Source: CAZPMC01 sp964587755 (GTDB taxonomy: Bacteria > Bacillota > Clostridia > Acetivibrionales > DTU013). Taken from it: a stretch of DNA of 64,000 nt. Made by a program: the position numbers and the translations under genes. The stretch lies in the NCBI GenBank assembly GCA_964587755.1, contig CAZPMC010000001.1, positions 93,960 through 157,959 of the forward strand. Direction: 5' to 3'. Under the pieces are notes generated by a model. That model saw nothing but the letters and a program-made list of their open reading frames with translations, ran no database searches and was not told the origin of the DNA. This document shows, one piece after another, positions 32,349 to 42,129 of this stretch (positions within the stretch are counted from its first letter, which is position 1; the number at the start of each line of letters is the position of its first letter).

Positions 32349-34739
32349 TCACTCTCTTAATTGTGCACCAAGTTTTTCGGATAGTGCCTTTATTACTTTA
32401 TTCATAGACTTGCCCACTTCCTCATCGGTAAGGGTTCTGTCGGAGGCCCTGAAAGTAATAGAATACGCAACGCTTTTCTTGCCTTCAGGGACCTGCTTTC
32501 CTTTATAGACGTCAAACAATTTAATTTCCTCTAATATATTCCCTGCATTGGAGCAAATCAGCTTCTGGATTTGCTTAACCAGAATGTCCTCGTCCACCAG
32601 CATTGCTATATCTCTTACCACCGCAGGATACTTAGGAAGAGATTTAAATTCAGGCATAAGATTTGCCGCCTCCACCAAAGGCTCAATGTCAATAATGCCT
32701 ATATAATTAGTCTGTGCTGCTTCAAACTTCTCTGCAACACTTGGATGTATCTGTCCAAAAATCCCGGATTCCTTTCCGGCTACCATGAGTTTTGCTGTTC
32801 TTCCCGGATGGAATGAAGGATTATCCTTTACAGGTAAAAACTCATATTCGCTTATCCTTAACACATCCATCATTTCTTCAACTATGCCGGATAAATCATA
32901 AAAATCAACATTACCATACATTCCTATTGTAAGAACCGGTTTCTCGTAAGGCAGCTCGGTTATTGGCACACTCTTTGGTAAATAAACATAGGACATTTCA
33001 AAAAGCCGGGCTTCCTCTGCCCTCCTGTTGTAATTGGTTGCCATTACCTCAAGCATTTCAGGCAATGTGGTAGTCCTCATTATGCTAAAATCCTCCCCTA
33101 GTGGATTTGTAATAACTACCGCTTTTCTAAGCTCACTATCCTCAGGTAGATTTATCTTGTCAAACACTTTTGGGCTTGTGAAGGAATAGGTGTATATTTC
33201 CGACAGCCCGCAAGATAGCATAGTTTGATGCAATATCTGCTCTATCTTCTGTTTGCGGGTTTTGGTACCTACAGTAGCAGCCTTTCCCGAAAGGAGCGTT
33301 GGCTTGATATTATTGTAGCCGTAGAACCTGGCTATTTCCTCTTCCAAATCCGCTTCACACACAAGATCTGGTCTGAAACTGGGAACGGTCACAGACTGTA
33401 TATCTGAATTTAACTTAATCTCAAGCCTTTTAAATATCTCCTCCATTTTATCACGGCTAATATCGGTTCCCAGTAAAGCATTTATGGAATCAGGATTAAA
33501 CGGTATTTCTCTTCTTTTGCTCTTATTCGGATAACAATCCACAACACCTTTGCAAACAGTCCCCGCACCAAGCATTTCAACAAGCTGTGCCGCTCTGTTT
33601 AAAGCATCCAATACATTTTCCGGGTCCAGCCCTTTTTCAAAACGGCTAGAGGATTCAGTTCTCAAGCCCAGCTTTTTAGCCGTTAGTCTGACAGATATAC
33701 CGTTGAAGTTTGCGGATTCGAACAGAACCTCTGTGGTGTCCGGTAAAATCTCGCTGTTTGCTCCTCCCATGACACCCGCTACTGCTACAGGCTTTTCACC
33801 ATCTGCAATAACCAGAACCGAAGAGTCCAGCTCCCTGTCCTGCTCATCCAAAGTCTTCATTTTCTCCCCGTCCAGAGCAGTTCTAACTATTATCTTCTTA
33901 TCCTTGAGATATCTCATGTCAAAAGCATGCATCGGCTGCCCCATTTCCAGCATAACATAGTTGGTAATGTCGACTATGTTATTTATAGGCCTGACACCTG
34001 CTGCTTTCAATCTCTTCCTCATCCAATCAGGGGACGGTTCTATTTTTACATTCTTCACTATCCTTGCTGCATATCTTGAGCACAGCTCAGGAGCCTCAAT
34101 CTCAACAGAAACCTGCCCTTCAATCGGATCCCCTTCTTCCTCCACCTTTATATCTGGCTTTTTAAACTCTGTATCAAATGTAGCGGCCGATTCCCTTGCC
34201 AAGCCGATTATGCTAAAGCAATCAGGTCTGTTGGATGTGATTTCAAAATCGATTATTGTATCGTTCAAGCCAAGTGCTTCCTTAATGTCAGTCCCCGGCG
34301 CAATATCGCCTTCCAGAATAAATATGCCGTCCTCTAACGCATTGGGGTAATCCTCCTTAGTAACTCCCAGCTCAGAAATAGAGCACATCATTCCACTTGA
34401 TTCCACGCCTCTGAGCTTACCCTTTTTTATTTTTATGCCGCCGGGCAGCATTGAGCCGTCAAGAGCCACAGGTATCAAGTCATCTACCTTAATATTTGTA
34501 GCCCCTGTAACTATCTGGATAATTTCATTGCCTACATCAACCTTCGTAACAAGCAGCCGGTCAGCATCAGGGTGCTTCTCAACACAGAGAATCCTTCCTA
34601 CAACCACCCTTTCAATACCCTCTCCCTGTATCTCTATGCCCTCCACTTTAGAGCCGGTCATTGTAAGGGCATTGGCATACTCCTTCGGAGTCGCATTTAT
34701 TTGTGTATAATCCTTCAACCACTTTAATGGTAATTTCAT
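32349..34739 (-). CDS. pheT: Phenylalanyl-tRNA synthetase beta subunit
   Basis: A 796-residue subunit with the usual order: N-terminal tRNA-binding OB domain (VVGRILCVEKHPDADRL, about residues 45-150), B3/B4 editing domain (about 210-385, RPINNIVDITNYVMLEMGQPMHAFD), B5 domain (about 400-475), the catalytic-like core, and the C-terminal anticodon-binding fold (KYPAVVRDIAMLVDE). It forms an alpha2-beta2 enzyme with PheS, encoded 26 bases upstream, under T-box control. Confidence 0.96.
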   Translation of the reverse strand: MKLPLKWLKDYTQINATPKEYANALTMTGSKVEGIEIQGEGIERVVVGRILCVEKHPDADRLLVTKVDVGNEIIQIVTGATNIKVDDLIPVALDGSMLPGGIKIKKGKLRGVESSGMMCSISELGVTKEDYPNALEDGIFILEGDIAPGTDIKEALGLNDTIIDFEITSNRPDCFSIIGLARESAATFDTEFKKPDIKVEEEGDPIEGQVSVEIEAPELCSRYAARIVKNVKIEPSPDWMRKRLKAAGVRPINNIVDITNYVMLEMGQPMHAFDMRYLKDKKIIVRTALDGEKMKTLDEQDRELDSSVLVIADGEKPVAVAGVMGGANSEILPDTTEVLFESANFNGISVRLTAKKLGLRTESSSRFEKGLDPENVLDALNRAAQLVEMLGAGTVCKGVVDCYPNKSKRREIPFNPDSINALLGTDISRDKMEEIFKRLEIKLNSDIQSVTVPSFRPDLVCEADLEEEIARFYGYNNIKPTLLSGKAATVGTKTRKQKIEQILHQTMLSCGLSEIYTYSFTSPKVFDKINLPEDSELRKAVVITNPLGEDFSIMRTTTLPEMLEVMATNYNRRAEEARLFEMSYVYLPKSVPITELPYEKPVLTIGMYGNVDFYDLSGIVEEMMDVLRISEYEFLPVKDNPSFHPGRTAKLMVAGKESGIFGQIHPSVAEKFEAAQTNYIGIIDIEPLVEAANLMPEFKSLPKYPAVVRDIAMLVDEDILVKQIQKLICSNAGNILEEIKLFDVYKGKQVPEGKKSVAYSITFRASDRTLTDEEVGKSMNKVIKALSEKLGAQLRE

Positions 34740-34765
34740 TTCATTTCTCTCCCTTCCATATACAT

Positions 34766-35785
34766 TTAAAACTGCTTCAGGAAACGCACATCATTTTCGT
34801 ACAAAAGCCGCAGGTCGTCTATATTAAACCGTCCCATGGCTGTTCTCTCAACGCCCAGTCCGAAAGCAAATCCGCTGTATACGGTGGAATCTATGCCGCA
34901 AATTTCAAGGACCTTCGGATGAACCATTCCCGCGCCCAAAATCTCTATCCAACCCTCGTTTTTACAAATTCTGCAGCCTTTACCGCTGCATGCCCAGCAA
35001 GTAACGTCAACCTCTGCACTTGGTTCCGTAAATGGGAAATGGTGAGGTCTGAGTCTAACTTTAGTATTCTCTCCGAAAAGTCTCTGTGCAAACAATTGAA
35101 GAGTTCCCACCAAATCCCCCATTGTTACACCACGGTCTACCACCAGGCCTTCAACCTGGTGGAAAATCGGTGAGTGAGTAGCATCGACGGCATCAGAGCG
35201 GTACACTCTTCCCGGGCAGATTATTTTTATAGGAGGTTTTTTCTCTTCCATTACCCTGATTTGTACAGGTGATGTTTGGGTTCTTAACAATATATTTTCG
35301 TTTATATAAAAGGTATCCTGTGTATCCCTTGCAGGATGCCCTTTAGGTATATTCAACGCTTCAAAGTTGTAGTAATCCAGCTCAACCTCGGGACCTTCTG
35401 CTATTTCATAGCCCATTGCCATAAATACATCCTCAATTTCTCTTAAAACAATACGAAGAGGATGTGTTTTTCCAATAAAACGCCTTTTACCGGGGATGGT
35501 AACATCTATCGCTTCATTGGCAAGCTTTAGCTCCTGCTCGTGCTCTTTAATCAAGTTTTTAGCTTCCTCAAGCTTTCCTTCTATAAAGCTTCTCACTTCA
35601 TTTGCTAGCTGGCCTATCAGAGGTCTTTCTTCTGCCGGAAGTGCTCCCATTCCTCTTAAAACAGCAGTTAACTCACCCTTTTTGCCAAGATATTTTAATC
35701 TCAGATTTTCCAGCTCTGATGCAGTATTAGCTTCTGACAGCTTTGCTGCCGCCTCCAGTTTAATTTCATTTAACCGGTCTTTCAT
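34766..35785 (-). CDS. pheS: Phenylalanyl-tRNA synthetase alpha subunit
   Basis: A 339-residue class II synthetase subunit: N-terminal coiled coil (residues 1-85), motif 2 region with GRVYRSDAVDATHSPIFHQVEGLVVD, and motif 3 GFAFGLGVERTAMGRFNIDDLR. It charges tRNA-Phe. ATG 35785 has AAGGAGG upstream. The gene starts 21 bases after the T-box terminator. Confidence 0.97.
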   Translation of the reverse strand: MKDRLNEIKLEAAAKLSEANTASELENLRLKYLGKKGELTAVLRGMGALPAEERPLIGQLANEVRSFIEGKLEEAKNLIKEHEQELKLANEAIDVTIPGKRRFIGKTHPLRIVLREIEDVFMAMGYEIAEGPEVELDYYNFEALNIPKGHPARDTQDTFYINENILLRTQTSPVQIRVMEEKKPPIKIICPGRVYRSDAVDATHSPIFHQVEGLVVDRGVTMGDLVGTLQLFAQRLFGENTKVRLRPHHFPFTEPSAEVDVTCWACSGKGCRICKNEGWIEILGAGMVHPKVLEICGIDSTVYSGFAFGLGVERTAMGRFNIDDLRLLYENDVRFLKQF

Positions 35786-35805
35786 TGTACAGCCTCCTTT
35801 AGCAT

Positions 35806-36060
35806 AAATAAAGCCTTCATCCCAAAATCAGGGACGAAGGCATAGTCTCCGCGGTACCACCCAAATTCCCACAAAATATGCGGGCTCTTTGAAATCCTGT
35901 TGGTTAACGGCCAGGTGCCGGCATCTCCTACTATAATTTTCAGGATGCAGCTCCAGAGGGAACTTCGCCGATTTGTCCATTGGTGTTGCTTTCAGCCAGG
36001 GCACCACCTCTCTTTAAAGTCCGCTTCGGTTACTTTCCTCCTTCACAGCTTTTCGCAAGA
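35806..36060 (-). promoter_or_regulatory. T-box leader (tRNA-Phe responsive) controlling pheST
   Basis: The minus strand has the conserved T-box core GGGTGGTACCGCGG (35849-35862), which pairs with the uncharged tRNA acceptor end. A terminator follows (GCCTTCGTCCC/GGGATGAAGGC, 35813-35841, then TTTATTT). A candidate specifier codon TTC (35960-35962) lies on the 3' side of stem I, matching Phe. Uncharged tRNA-Phe should stabilise the antiterminator and turn on pheST. Confidence 0.92.
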
Positions 36061-36074
36061 ATATATTAAAAGCT

Positions 36075-36104
36075 ATTATACCATTAAACAAACTTAAATA
36101 TCAA
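36075..36104 (-). promoter_or_regulatory. Promoter for the pheST T-box transcript
   Basis: Minus-strand TTGATA (36099-36104), 18-base spacer, TATAAT (36075-36080), just upstream of the T-box. Confidence 0.6.
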
Positions 36105-36194
36105 CGGTCTGCTGCTAATTGTTTACTTTTATCAGCTTCATGGTTTATAATTGTTTTGGTTAACCTAAAATATATGCTAATTTGGAGGTTGTCA

Positions 36195-37031
36195 ATGGAT
36201 AAGCCTTTACACAAGACCCTGATAAAATTTGTCCTGCCTCTTGCACTCATTATACTTGCAAGAAAAATTAATATATGGCTTTCAATAGCAGGGATTGTCA
36301 TTTATACCGGTGTACTGCTATATACCGGCAGAACCACTATATTCAGTATCATGGGTGCCAGGAGTTATTCAAAGGGAGATATAGACAAAGCCATTATGTG
36401 GTTTGAACGTATATATAAGCTTAAGAACCCTCCTGTCAGGCCTTGTGTATCCTATGCATATATTGTACTAAAAAAAGGTGATACAAACAAAGCAGAGCAA
36501 ATACTTCAGGAGCTGTTGAAAAATAATTCTTCAAGTCCAGATACCCCCTATATTAAATCCATCATTGCACTTGTCCTATGGAAAAAGGGCAAAATTGATG
36601 AGGCAGTCTCACTTCTGGAAAATGTTATAAAGAGCTATGTTACTACTTCAGTATATGAAAGCCTCGGATATATGCTAATTGAGCAAGGTGACCTTCAAAA
36701 GGCACTTAAACTTAATTTAGAAGCCTATGAATACAATTCTGACGATAAAGTAATACAGGATAATTTAGGCCAGACATATTACCTTTTGGGTGAATACGAT
36801 AAAGCAAATGAAATTTATGAGAAGCTGCTCAAAAGCTCCCCTGCCTTCCCTGAGGCTTACTATAATTACGGTCTTTTGCTTGACAAGCTGGGCAATAAAG
36901 AAAAAGCAGTTGAAATGATGAAGAAGGCACTTGGTTTAAAATTCTCCAGTCTTAGTACGGTTTCGAAAGAAAAAATTGAGGCAGACCTCACAAGGATAAG
37001 TGCCGGCATTGCAACGGAGAATCAGACCTGA
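36195..37031 (+). CDS. Membrane-anchored tetratricopeptide repeat protein
   Basis: A 278-residue protein. Residues 10-50 form two hydrophobic helices; from about residue 65 to the end there are about five TPR units, for example GDIDKAIMWFERIYKL, KGDTNKAEQILQELL, GKIDEAVSLLENVI, GDLQKALKLNLEAY and GEYDKANEIYEKLL. TPRs mediate protein-protein contacts; the partner is unknown. ATG 36195 with GGAGG 6 bases upstream is preferred over the upstream start at 36156. Confidence 0.82.
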   Translation: MDKPLHKTLIKFVLPLALIILARKINIWLSIAGIVIYTGVLLYTGRTTIFSIMGARSYSKGDIDKAIMWFERIYKLKNPPVRPCVSYAYIVLKKGDTNKAEQILQELLKNNSSSPDTPYIKSIIALVLWKKGKIDEAVSLLENVIKSYVTTSVYESLGYMLIEQGDLQKALKLNLEAYEYNSDDKVIQDNLGQTYYLLGEYDKANEIYEKLLKSSPAFPEAYYNYGLLLDKLGNKEKAVEMMKKALGLKFSSLSTVSKEKIEADLTRISAGIATENQT

Positions 37032-37052
37032 TCGAAGCTGAGACTTGCTGCT

Positions 37053-37757
37053 CTACAGGAGTTCAGATTTTTCTGTAAAATTAAAAGAATTCCACGGGTA
37101 AACTGGTTTCGGAAGAGATTTAAATGACATCCTATGCTTCAGTGTAGGGTGTGTAAAGCTTATTTCATAAGACCACAGCGCTAGCTGCATCCCCGGCCTG
37201 TTTACTCCCTGTCCGTATTTTTGATCGCCGTATAAAGGATGCCCCATATGGGACAGCTGCACCCTGATCTGATGGGAACGGCCTGTAATAAGATTTATTT
37301 TTATCAATGACAGCCCCTTTTTTGAAGCCATTAGCTTATAATCCAACACAGCTTTTTTTCCTTCACCTGTGTTTTTTGTTACATACACGGTATTTGAGGC
37401 CTGATCCTTCGAAAGATAGTCTGTAAGTCTTCCGTAAGGCTCTGATATTATCCCATGGACTACCGCAAAATACGACTTTTCCATAAGACCGCTTCGTATC
37501 TGCTCCGAAAGTCTTGCAGCTGCCTTTGAGGTTTTGGCAAACACCATTACACCGCCGACAGGCCGATCCAGTCTGTGAACAAGACCTAAATAAACATTGC
37601 CCGGCTTGTTGTATCTTTGCTTCAGCTCCTGCTTTAAGCACGTCAGCAAATCGGCATCACCTGTGATATCCGCCTGTGACAGCATATTTACTGGCTTTTC
37701 TACAACCAATAAATGGTTGTCTTCAAACAATATTTCGATTTCTTCATTTCTTTCCAT
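37053..37757 (-). CDS. RluA-family pseudouridine synthase
   Basis: About 234 residues. The catalytic segment is VHRLDRPVGGVMVFAKT (family consensus HRLDxxTSG; the catalytic Asp is present but ETS is replaced by RPV). LLVVEKP begins the domain and GRSHQIRVQLSHMGHPLYGDQKYG ends it. It converts uridine to pseudouridine in rRNA or tRNA; the target cannot be read from sequence. No S4 domain. Starts at 37757 or 37811 are both possible; neither has a strong ribosome site, and the longer one overlaps the upstream methyltransferase. Confidence 0.88.
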   Translation of the reverse strand: MERNEEIEILFEDNHLLVVEKPVNMLSQADITGDADLLTCLKQELKQRYNKPGNVYLGLVHRLDRPVGGVMVFAKTSKAAARLSEQIRSGLMEKSYFAVVHGIISEPYGRLTDYLSKDQASNTVYVTKNTGEGKKAVLDYKLMASKKGLSLIKINLITGRSHQIRVQLSHMGHPLYGDQKYGQGVNRPGMQLALWSYEISFTHPTLKHRMSFKSLPKPVYPWNSFNFTEKSELL

Positions 37758-37779
37758 ATCTGATGTTTCACCGGTCCTT

Positions 37780-38646
37780 CTATACCATTTCCCATCTTCC
37801 TGACGAACCACATGGAAGTATCAAACCTGTAGCAGACGCTTTTAGTCCGATTTCATCAGCGTTTACTACACCGCCAAATTTTCTCTTTATTGAAAGCTTA
37901 AGCATATTTCCTATTACAGTGGGGGAAAGACCTGTTGTATATGAATTCACAAGGAAGAACAGAGGTTCAGGTGTCAATACCTCCATACACAGATTAATAA
38001 GTCCGTACAGTTCATCCTCTATCTTCCAAAGCTCGCCTCCTGGTCCCCGCCCATATGAAGGAGGGTCCATAATGACAGCATCATACTTTCTTCCACGCCG
38101 AATCTCACGGGCTACGAATTTGACAACATCATCTACAATAAACCGCACAGGCTTGTCCCCAAGCCCCGACAATGCCAGGTTCTCTTTAGCCCGTGTCACC
38201 ATTCCCTTAGAAGCATCCACATGGCACACCTCTGCATTTGCGTGAGCCGCAGCTACTGTAGCAGCCCCTGTATATGCAAAAAGATTAAGAACATTTATTT
38301 TCCTGCCGGAGGTTATTATTTTATCCCTTATCCATTTCCAATTCACCGCCTGCTCAGGAAACAGTCCGGTATGCTTGAATCCCGTCGGCTCAACGTAGAA
38401 TGACAGCTCCCCGTACCTTATGGTCCATCTGGAAGGAAGCTTTTTATGGTATTCCCATCTGCCTCCCCCGCTGCTGCTCCTGTGGTAATGGGCATCAGCA
38501 CCTGCCCATGTCCTCTTGCCTGCCGATATGGGCCAAATAGCTTGAGGGTCAGGCCTTCTGAGTATATAATCACCCCACCGCTCCAGCTTTTCGCCGTCCC
38601 CGGTATCAATTAATTCATAATCCTTCCAATCATCTGCAAGCAGCAT
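37780..38646 (-). CDS. Class I SAM-dependent methyltransferase, RlmI/RlmK-like
   Basis: A 288-residue Rossmann methyltransferase. SAM binding: VLNLFAYTGAATVAAA, VDASKGMVTRAKEN and IVDDVVKFV. The IMDPPSYGRG motif (D/N-P-P-x) marks base amino- or carbon-methylation. FKHTGLFPEQAVNW is typical of the 23S rRNA RlmI/RlmK-like group. No PUA domain is present. Immediately upstream of the pseudouridine synthase, so an RNA-modification operon is likely. ATG 38646 with GGAGGG. Confidence 0.85.
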   Translation of the reverse strand: MLLADDWKDYELIDTGDGEKLERWGDYILRRPDPQAIWPISAGKRTWAGADAHYHRSSSGGGRWEYHKKLPSRWTIRYGELSFYVEPTGFKHTGLFPEQAVNWKWIRDKIITSGRKINVLNLFAYTGAATVAAAHANAEVCHVDASKGMVTRAKENLALSGLGDKPVRFIVDDVVKFVAREIRRGRKYDAVIMDPPSYGRGPGGELWKIEDELYGLINLCMEVLTPEPLFFLVNSYTTGLSPTVIGNMLKLSIKRKFGGVVNADEIGLKASATGLILPCGSSGRWEMV

Positions 38647-38710
38647 CGCCTAAACCCTCCAAAACTTAACATATCTTATTGGCATATGAATTTTATCATA
38701 AGACAGCCAT

Positions 38711-38742
38711 AAAAAAAAGGCTGAATCACAAGGAACCCAGCC
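38711..38742 (-). terminator. Intrinsic terminator of the gal operon
   Basis: GGCTG/CAGCC arms followed by eight T on the minus strand, 22 bases after the galE stop. Confidence 0.8.
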
Positions 38743-38763
38743 CCTTACTTTTATTATTCTGTA

Positions 38764-39750
38764 TTAGCTTTCATACCCGTCAGGATGTTTCTTATGCCAA
38801 TTCCATGCAGTATCAATTATTGTGGAAAGCTCATTGAACTTTGGAGCCCAATTCAATTCCTTTCGTATCCTGTCCGAAGAAGCAATCAAAACTGCAGGGT
38901 CACCAGCTCTTTTGGGAAGTATTTTTTTCTTGATTTTCACTCCCGTAACCATTTCGGCAACTTCAATTACCTGCTTAACCGAAAATCCTGTGCCGTTGCC
39001 CAGGTTGTATATGCGGCTGTCCCCGACCTTTCTCAGTCTTTGCAATGCCAGCAAATGAGCAGTGGCAAGGTCTGTTACATGGATATAATCTCTCACACAG
39101 CTGCCGTCAGGAGTATCATAATCGTCACCGAATATACCAATAAACTCTCTTTTACCTAATGCTGCCTCAAGGACAATGGGTATCAGATGACTCTCAGGTC
39201 TGTGATCCTCTCCTATCTCACCACTGATATGGGCTCCTGCTGCGTTGAAATACCTGAGAGATACATGTTTGATTCCATAGGCATTATCAGCCCATTTCAG
39301 TAAATTTTCAACGGCTAGCTTTGTTTCTCCGTATGGATTTGTAGGCAATGCCCTATCGGTTTCCAGTATCGGTATGTTTTCCGGCTCCCCGTATGTTGCA
39401 GCAGTCGATGAAAGTACAAATCTCTTCACTTTATAATCTCTCATCTTCTCTAAGAGCCTCAGAGTTGAAACCATGTTGTTATCGTAATATTTCAAAGGCT
39501 CGGATACGCTCTCTCCCACCAAAGAATCGGCAGCAAAGTGCACTACTGCTTCAATGTCATTTTCCTTAAACACCTTCTCAAGAAACTCATCATCTCTGAG
39601 GTCACCATGACAGAGCTTGACGCCTCTCACAGCATCCTTATGCCCCTTTTGAAGGTTGTCAAGAACCACAACATCCTCATTAAGCTCCATAAGCTCCCTT
39701 ACAGTGTGACTGCCTATATACCCGGCGCCTCCAGTTACCAATACAGCCAT
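38764..39750 (-). CDS. galE: UDP-glucose 4-epimerase
   Basis: A 328-residue short-chain dehydrogenase-type epimerase: GGAGYIGSHTV (NAD binding), LSSTAATYGEPE, NPYGETKLAVE (catalytic Tyr/Lys), RYFNAAGA and RAGDPAVLIASSDRI. It interconverts UDP-galactose and UDP-glucose in the Leloir pathway. ATG has GGGAGG upstream; last gene of galT-galK-galE. Confidence 0.96.
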   Translation of the reverse strand: MAVLVTGGAGYIGSHTVRELMELNEDVVVLDNLQKGHKDAVRGVKLCHGDLRDDEFLEKVFKENDIEAVVHFAADSLVGESVSEPLKYYDNNMVSTLRLLEKMRDYKVKRFVLSSTAATYGEPENIPILETDRALPTNPYGETKLAVENLLKWADNAYGIKHVSLRYFNAAGAHISGEIGEDHRPESHLIPIVLEAALGKREFIGIFGDDYDTPDGSCVRDYIHVTDLATAHLLALQRLRKVGDSRIYNLGNGTGFSVKQVIEVAEMVTGVKIKKKILPKRAGDPAVLIASSDRIRKELNWAPKFNELSTIIDTAWNWHKKHPDGYES

Positions 39751-39790
39751 GCCTATACCTCCCGTGCCTGCACTATTATCTGTTATCCTG

Positions 39791-40981
39791 CTACTCTGCC
39801 TTAAGCTCTCTTCCTCCGTCCCCGACCTCGGATATATAAAAGCTTGGGATCAGGCCTGTTCTATTTGTATATCCTTCACCTACAGCCTGAATAAACCTGT
39901 CAACTGCCTCCTCTTTAACAATGCTTACAGTACAGCCACCAAATCCCGCACCCGTCATTCTGGAGCCTGCAACACCCTCTACCTTCACTGCCTCATCGAC
40001 CAGAGCATCAAGCTCAACTCCCGTAACCTCGTAAAGATCCCTTAATGAAGCATGGGATTGGTTCATGTATTTTCCAAACAGTTCTATATCGTTATTTTTC
40101 AATGCCTCAACAGATTTTAAGACCCTGTCGTCTTCCTCAATGACGTGCTGCGCCCTGTTTCTTATTATCTCATCCTTAATTTCGTATCTGAATTTGTTGA
40201 ATTCCTCCAAAGAAATTTCACCTAAGCAGGAGACTTCTGGAATGTAGTTTTTGAGAATGTTAAAGGCCTCCTCGCATTGAGCCCGCCTTTCATTGTATTT
40301 AGAGTCGGCAAGACCCCTTTTCTTGTTTGTATTGGAAATCACTATTTTGTATCCCTTAAGAGCTAACGGCACATGCTTGTAACTTAAATCCCTGCAATTG
40401 AGAAAAATCGCATGATCTTTTTTGCCCATAGCAGAGGCAAATTGATCCATAATGCCGCAATTAACACCAACATAGTTGTTCTCAGCCTTCTGGGATATTT
40501 TTGCTATTTTCACCATGTCAAGGGGTTGATTTATTTCAAAAGCCGTATTCGCAATAGATATAAGGGTTAACGCTGTAACTATCTCTATAGCAGCAGACGA
40601 AGAGAGCCCTGCTCCTAAAGGAACCGTATCGTGGTAGAGTAAGTCGCAGCCTATCAGCCTATACCCTGCCTTTTGTAATTCATCTGCAACACCCATCTGA
40701 TAATTTCCCCATCTTAATGCTTTATATTGCTCGAGGCTGTCAAGGGAGCATTCAACCAGCTCATTTAAATCTGTCGCTATTAGCCTTACAACTCTGTCCT
40801 TTCGTGCCCTGGCGACAACTGTTGAACACAGAGTAAGGGCTGCCGGAAAGACATATCCTCCGTTATAATCCGTATGCTCTCCTATGAGGTTAACTCTTCC
40901 GGGAGAAGAAAAAACCCTTAAGTCTTCCTCCTGCCCTCCAAAAATTTCCATGAACCTGTTTTTTAGCTCCTTAATAGACAT
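39791..40981 (-). CDS. galK: Galactokinase
   Basis: A 396-residue GHMP kinase: GRVNLIGEHTDYNGGYVFPAAL (galactokinase signature), PLGAGLSSSAAIE (ATP-binding GHMP motif) and GAGFGGCTVSIV near the C terminus. It phosphorylates galactose at C1. ATG 40981 with GGGGAAG upstream is preferred; an ATG at 40999 overlaps the galT stop (TAATG) and would add six residues. Confidence 0.96.
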   Translation of the reverse strand: MSIKELKNRFMEIFGGQEEDLRVFSSPGRVNLIGEHTDYNGGYVFPAALTLCSTVVARARKDRVVRLIATDLNELVECSLDSLEQYKALRWGNYQMGVADELQKAGYRLIGCDLLYHDTVPLGAGLSSSAAIEIVTALTLISIANTAFEINQPLDMVKIAKISQKAENNYVGVNCGIMDQFASAMGKKDHAIFLNCRDLSYKHVPLALKGYKIVISNTNKKRGLADSKYNERRAQCEEAFNILKNYIPEVSCLGEISLEEFNKFRYEIKDEIIRNRAQHVIEEDDRVLKSVEALKNNDIELFGKYMNQSHASLRDLYEVTGVELDALVDEAVKVEGVAGSRMTGAGFGGCTVSIVKEEAVDRFIQAVGEGYTNRTGLIPSFYISEVGDGGRELKAE

Positions 40982-40998
40982 AACACTTCCCCTTTTCA

Positions 40999-41985
40999 TT
41001 AAATATTTATACTATAACCCTGTTCAACAAACCTTCTGTGGGCTTGTCTGAGCTCCTCTGCCTTTTCCTCTGGCTTTGTGGGATTTGCATGAGCCCAGAC
41101 TCCTGTCTCGCTGGAAGCATTGAATTTTTGTTTGTCTTTCGACCTCATTGGCGGAAAAAACTCTATATGGAAATGGTAGAAACCACTAACGTCTTCACTG
41201 TTAACAGGGTCTTGATGAATGCACATCATGTATGGGAAAGCATAGTCGAAAAGAGAATCCAGAGTGCCCGTTGTCTCCTTAAGCGCTTTTGCCAGATTTA
41301 TTTTTTCCCTCTCATTAAACTGAGCCAGGTTTTGCTTATGGGCCTTGCTAACAATATACGCTCCGTAGGGATACTCTGAGAAAAACGGAAGAAATACCAA
41401 AAAATCTTCGTTCTCGAAAATTACCCTTTCACCTGACTTTGCTTCATCAGCTGCCATATCGCAAATAAGGCACCTGTTATTAGCCATGCTGTATTCCCTG
41501 CAGGACTTAAGCTCAAGCTCAATTTTTTTAGGGATAAAGGGATATGCATATATTTGTCCATGGGGATGAGGCATTGTAACACCCACCTCTTCCCCTCTGT
41601 TTTCAAAAATAAAGATGTATTGAACCCTTTTGTCTTTCCTTAGCTGAATAAATCTGTCTGTCCACAAATCAATTATTTTTATAATATGATCTATTGAGAA
41701 TTGGTGGAATGATGATGTGTGCTCCGGAGAATACAGTATTACCTCACATTTTCCATAAGTCTCTGTTGACTTGTAGAACTCGGTTGAAATATCATCGGGT
41801 ACTGGAGGATTTTGCTGCAACGCCGGAAAATCATTGTCATATTTGAGCACATCGTAATCATCAGGCACCCTGCCCGAGCCAGGGCAAAAGGGACACCAAT
41901 CCTTAGGCATCTGAGGTCTGTTTTGACGGTGGGAGGCGATTATAACCCAATCCTGAATTAATGGGTGCCAGCGTAGTTCTGCCAT
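40999..41985 (-). CDS. galT: Galactose-1-phosphate uridylyltransferase
   Basis: A 328-residue HIT-superfamily enzyme exchanging UMP between UDP-glucose and galactose-1-phosphate. The active-site MPHPHGQIYAYPF carries the nucleophilic His of the H-P-H motif; CPFCPGSG and a second Cys pair (RCLICD) look like zinc sites. First gene of the Leloir operon; AAGGAGG precedes the ATG. Confidence 0.96.
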   Translation of the reverse strand: MAELRWHPLIQDWVIIASHRQNRPQMPKDWCPFCPGSGRVPDDYDVLKYDNDFPALQQNPPVPDDISTEFYKSTETYGKCEVILYSPEHTSSFHQFSIDHIIKIIDLWTDRFIQLRKDKRVQYIFIFENRGEEVGVTMPHPHGQIYAYPFIPKKIELELKSCREYSMANNRCLICDMAADEAKSGERVIFENEDFLVFLPFFSEYPYGAYIVSKAHKQNLAQFNEREKINLAKALKETTGTLDSLFDYAFPYMMCIHQDPVNSEDVSGFYHFHIEFFPPMRSKDKQKFNASSETGVWAHANPTKPEEKAEELRQAHRRFVEQGYSINI

Positions 41986-42030
41986 AATTAAATCCTCCTT
42001 AAGAAAACAATCCGTAAATGTCTTAAATAT

Positions 42031-42088
42031 ATTTTATCCTAATATAGCAAAAAGTAAATGGCAGTATGTTATTGATTTATGTTATAAT
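42031..42088. promoter_or_regulatory. Divergent galT/araC promoters with a shared 13-base element
   Basis: Minus strand (galT): TTTACT (42053-42058), 16-base spacer, TAAAAT (42031-42036). Plus strand (AraC gene): TATAAT at 42083-42088. The element AAAGTAAATGGCA (42051-42063) covers the galT -35 and lies 20 bases from the AraC -10. The same element recurs at the same spacing before the second AraC gene, so it is a likely operator. Confidence 0.5.
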
Positions 42089-42129
42089 GTTGTATTAATA
42101 AAATCAAGAACACCAACAGGAGTGCTTAA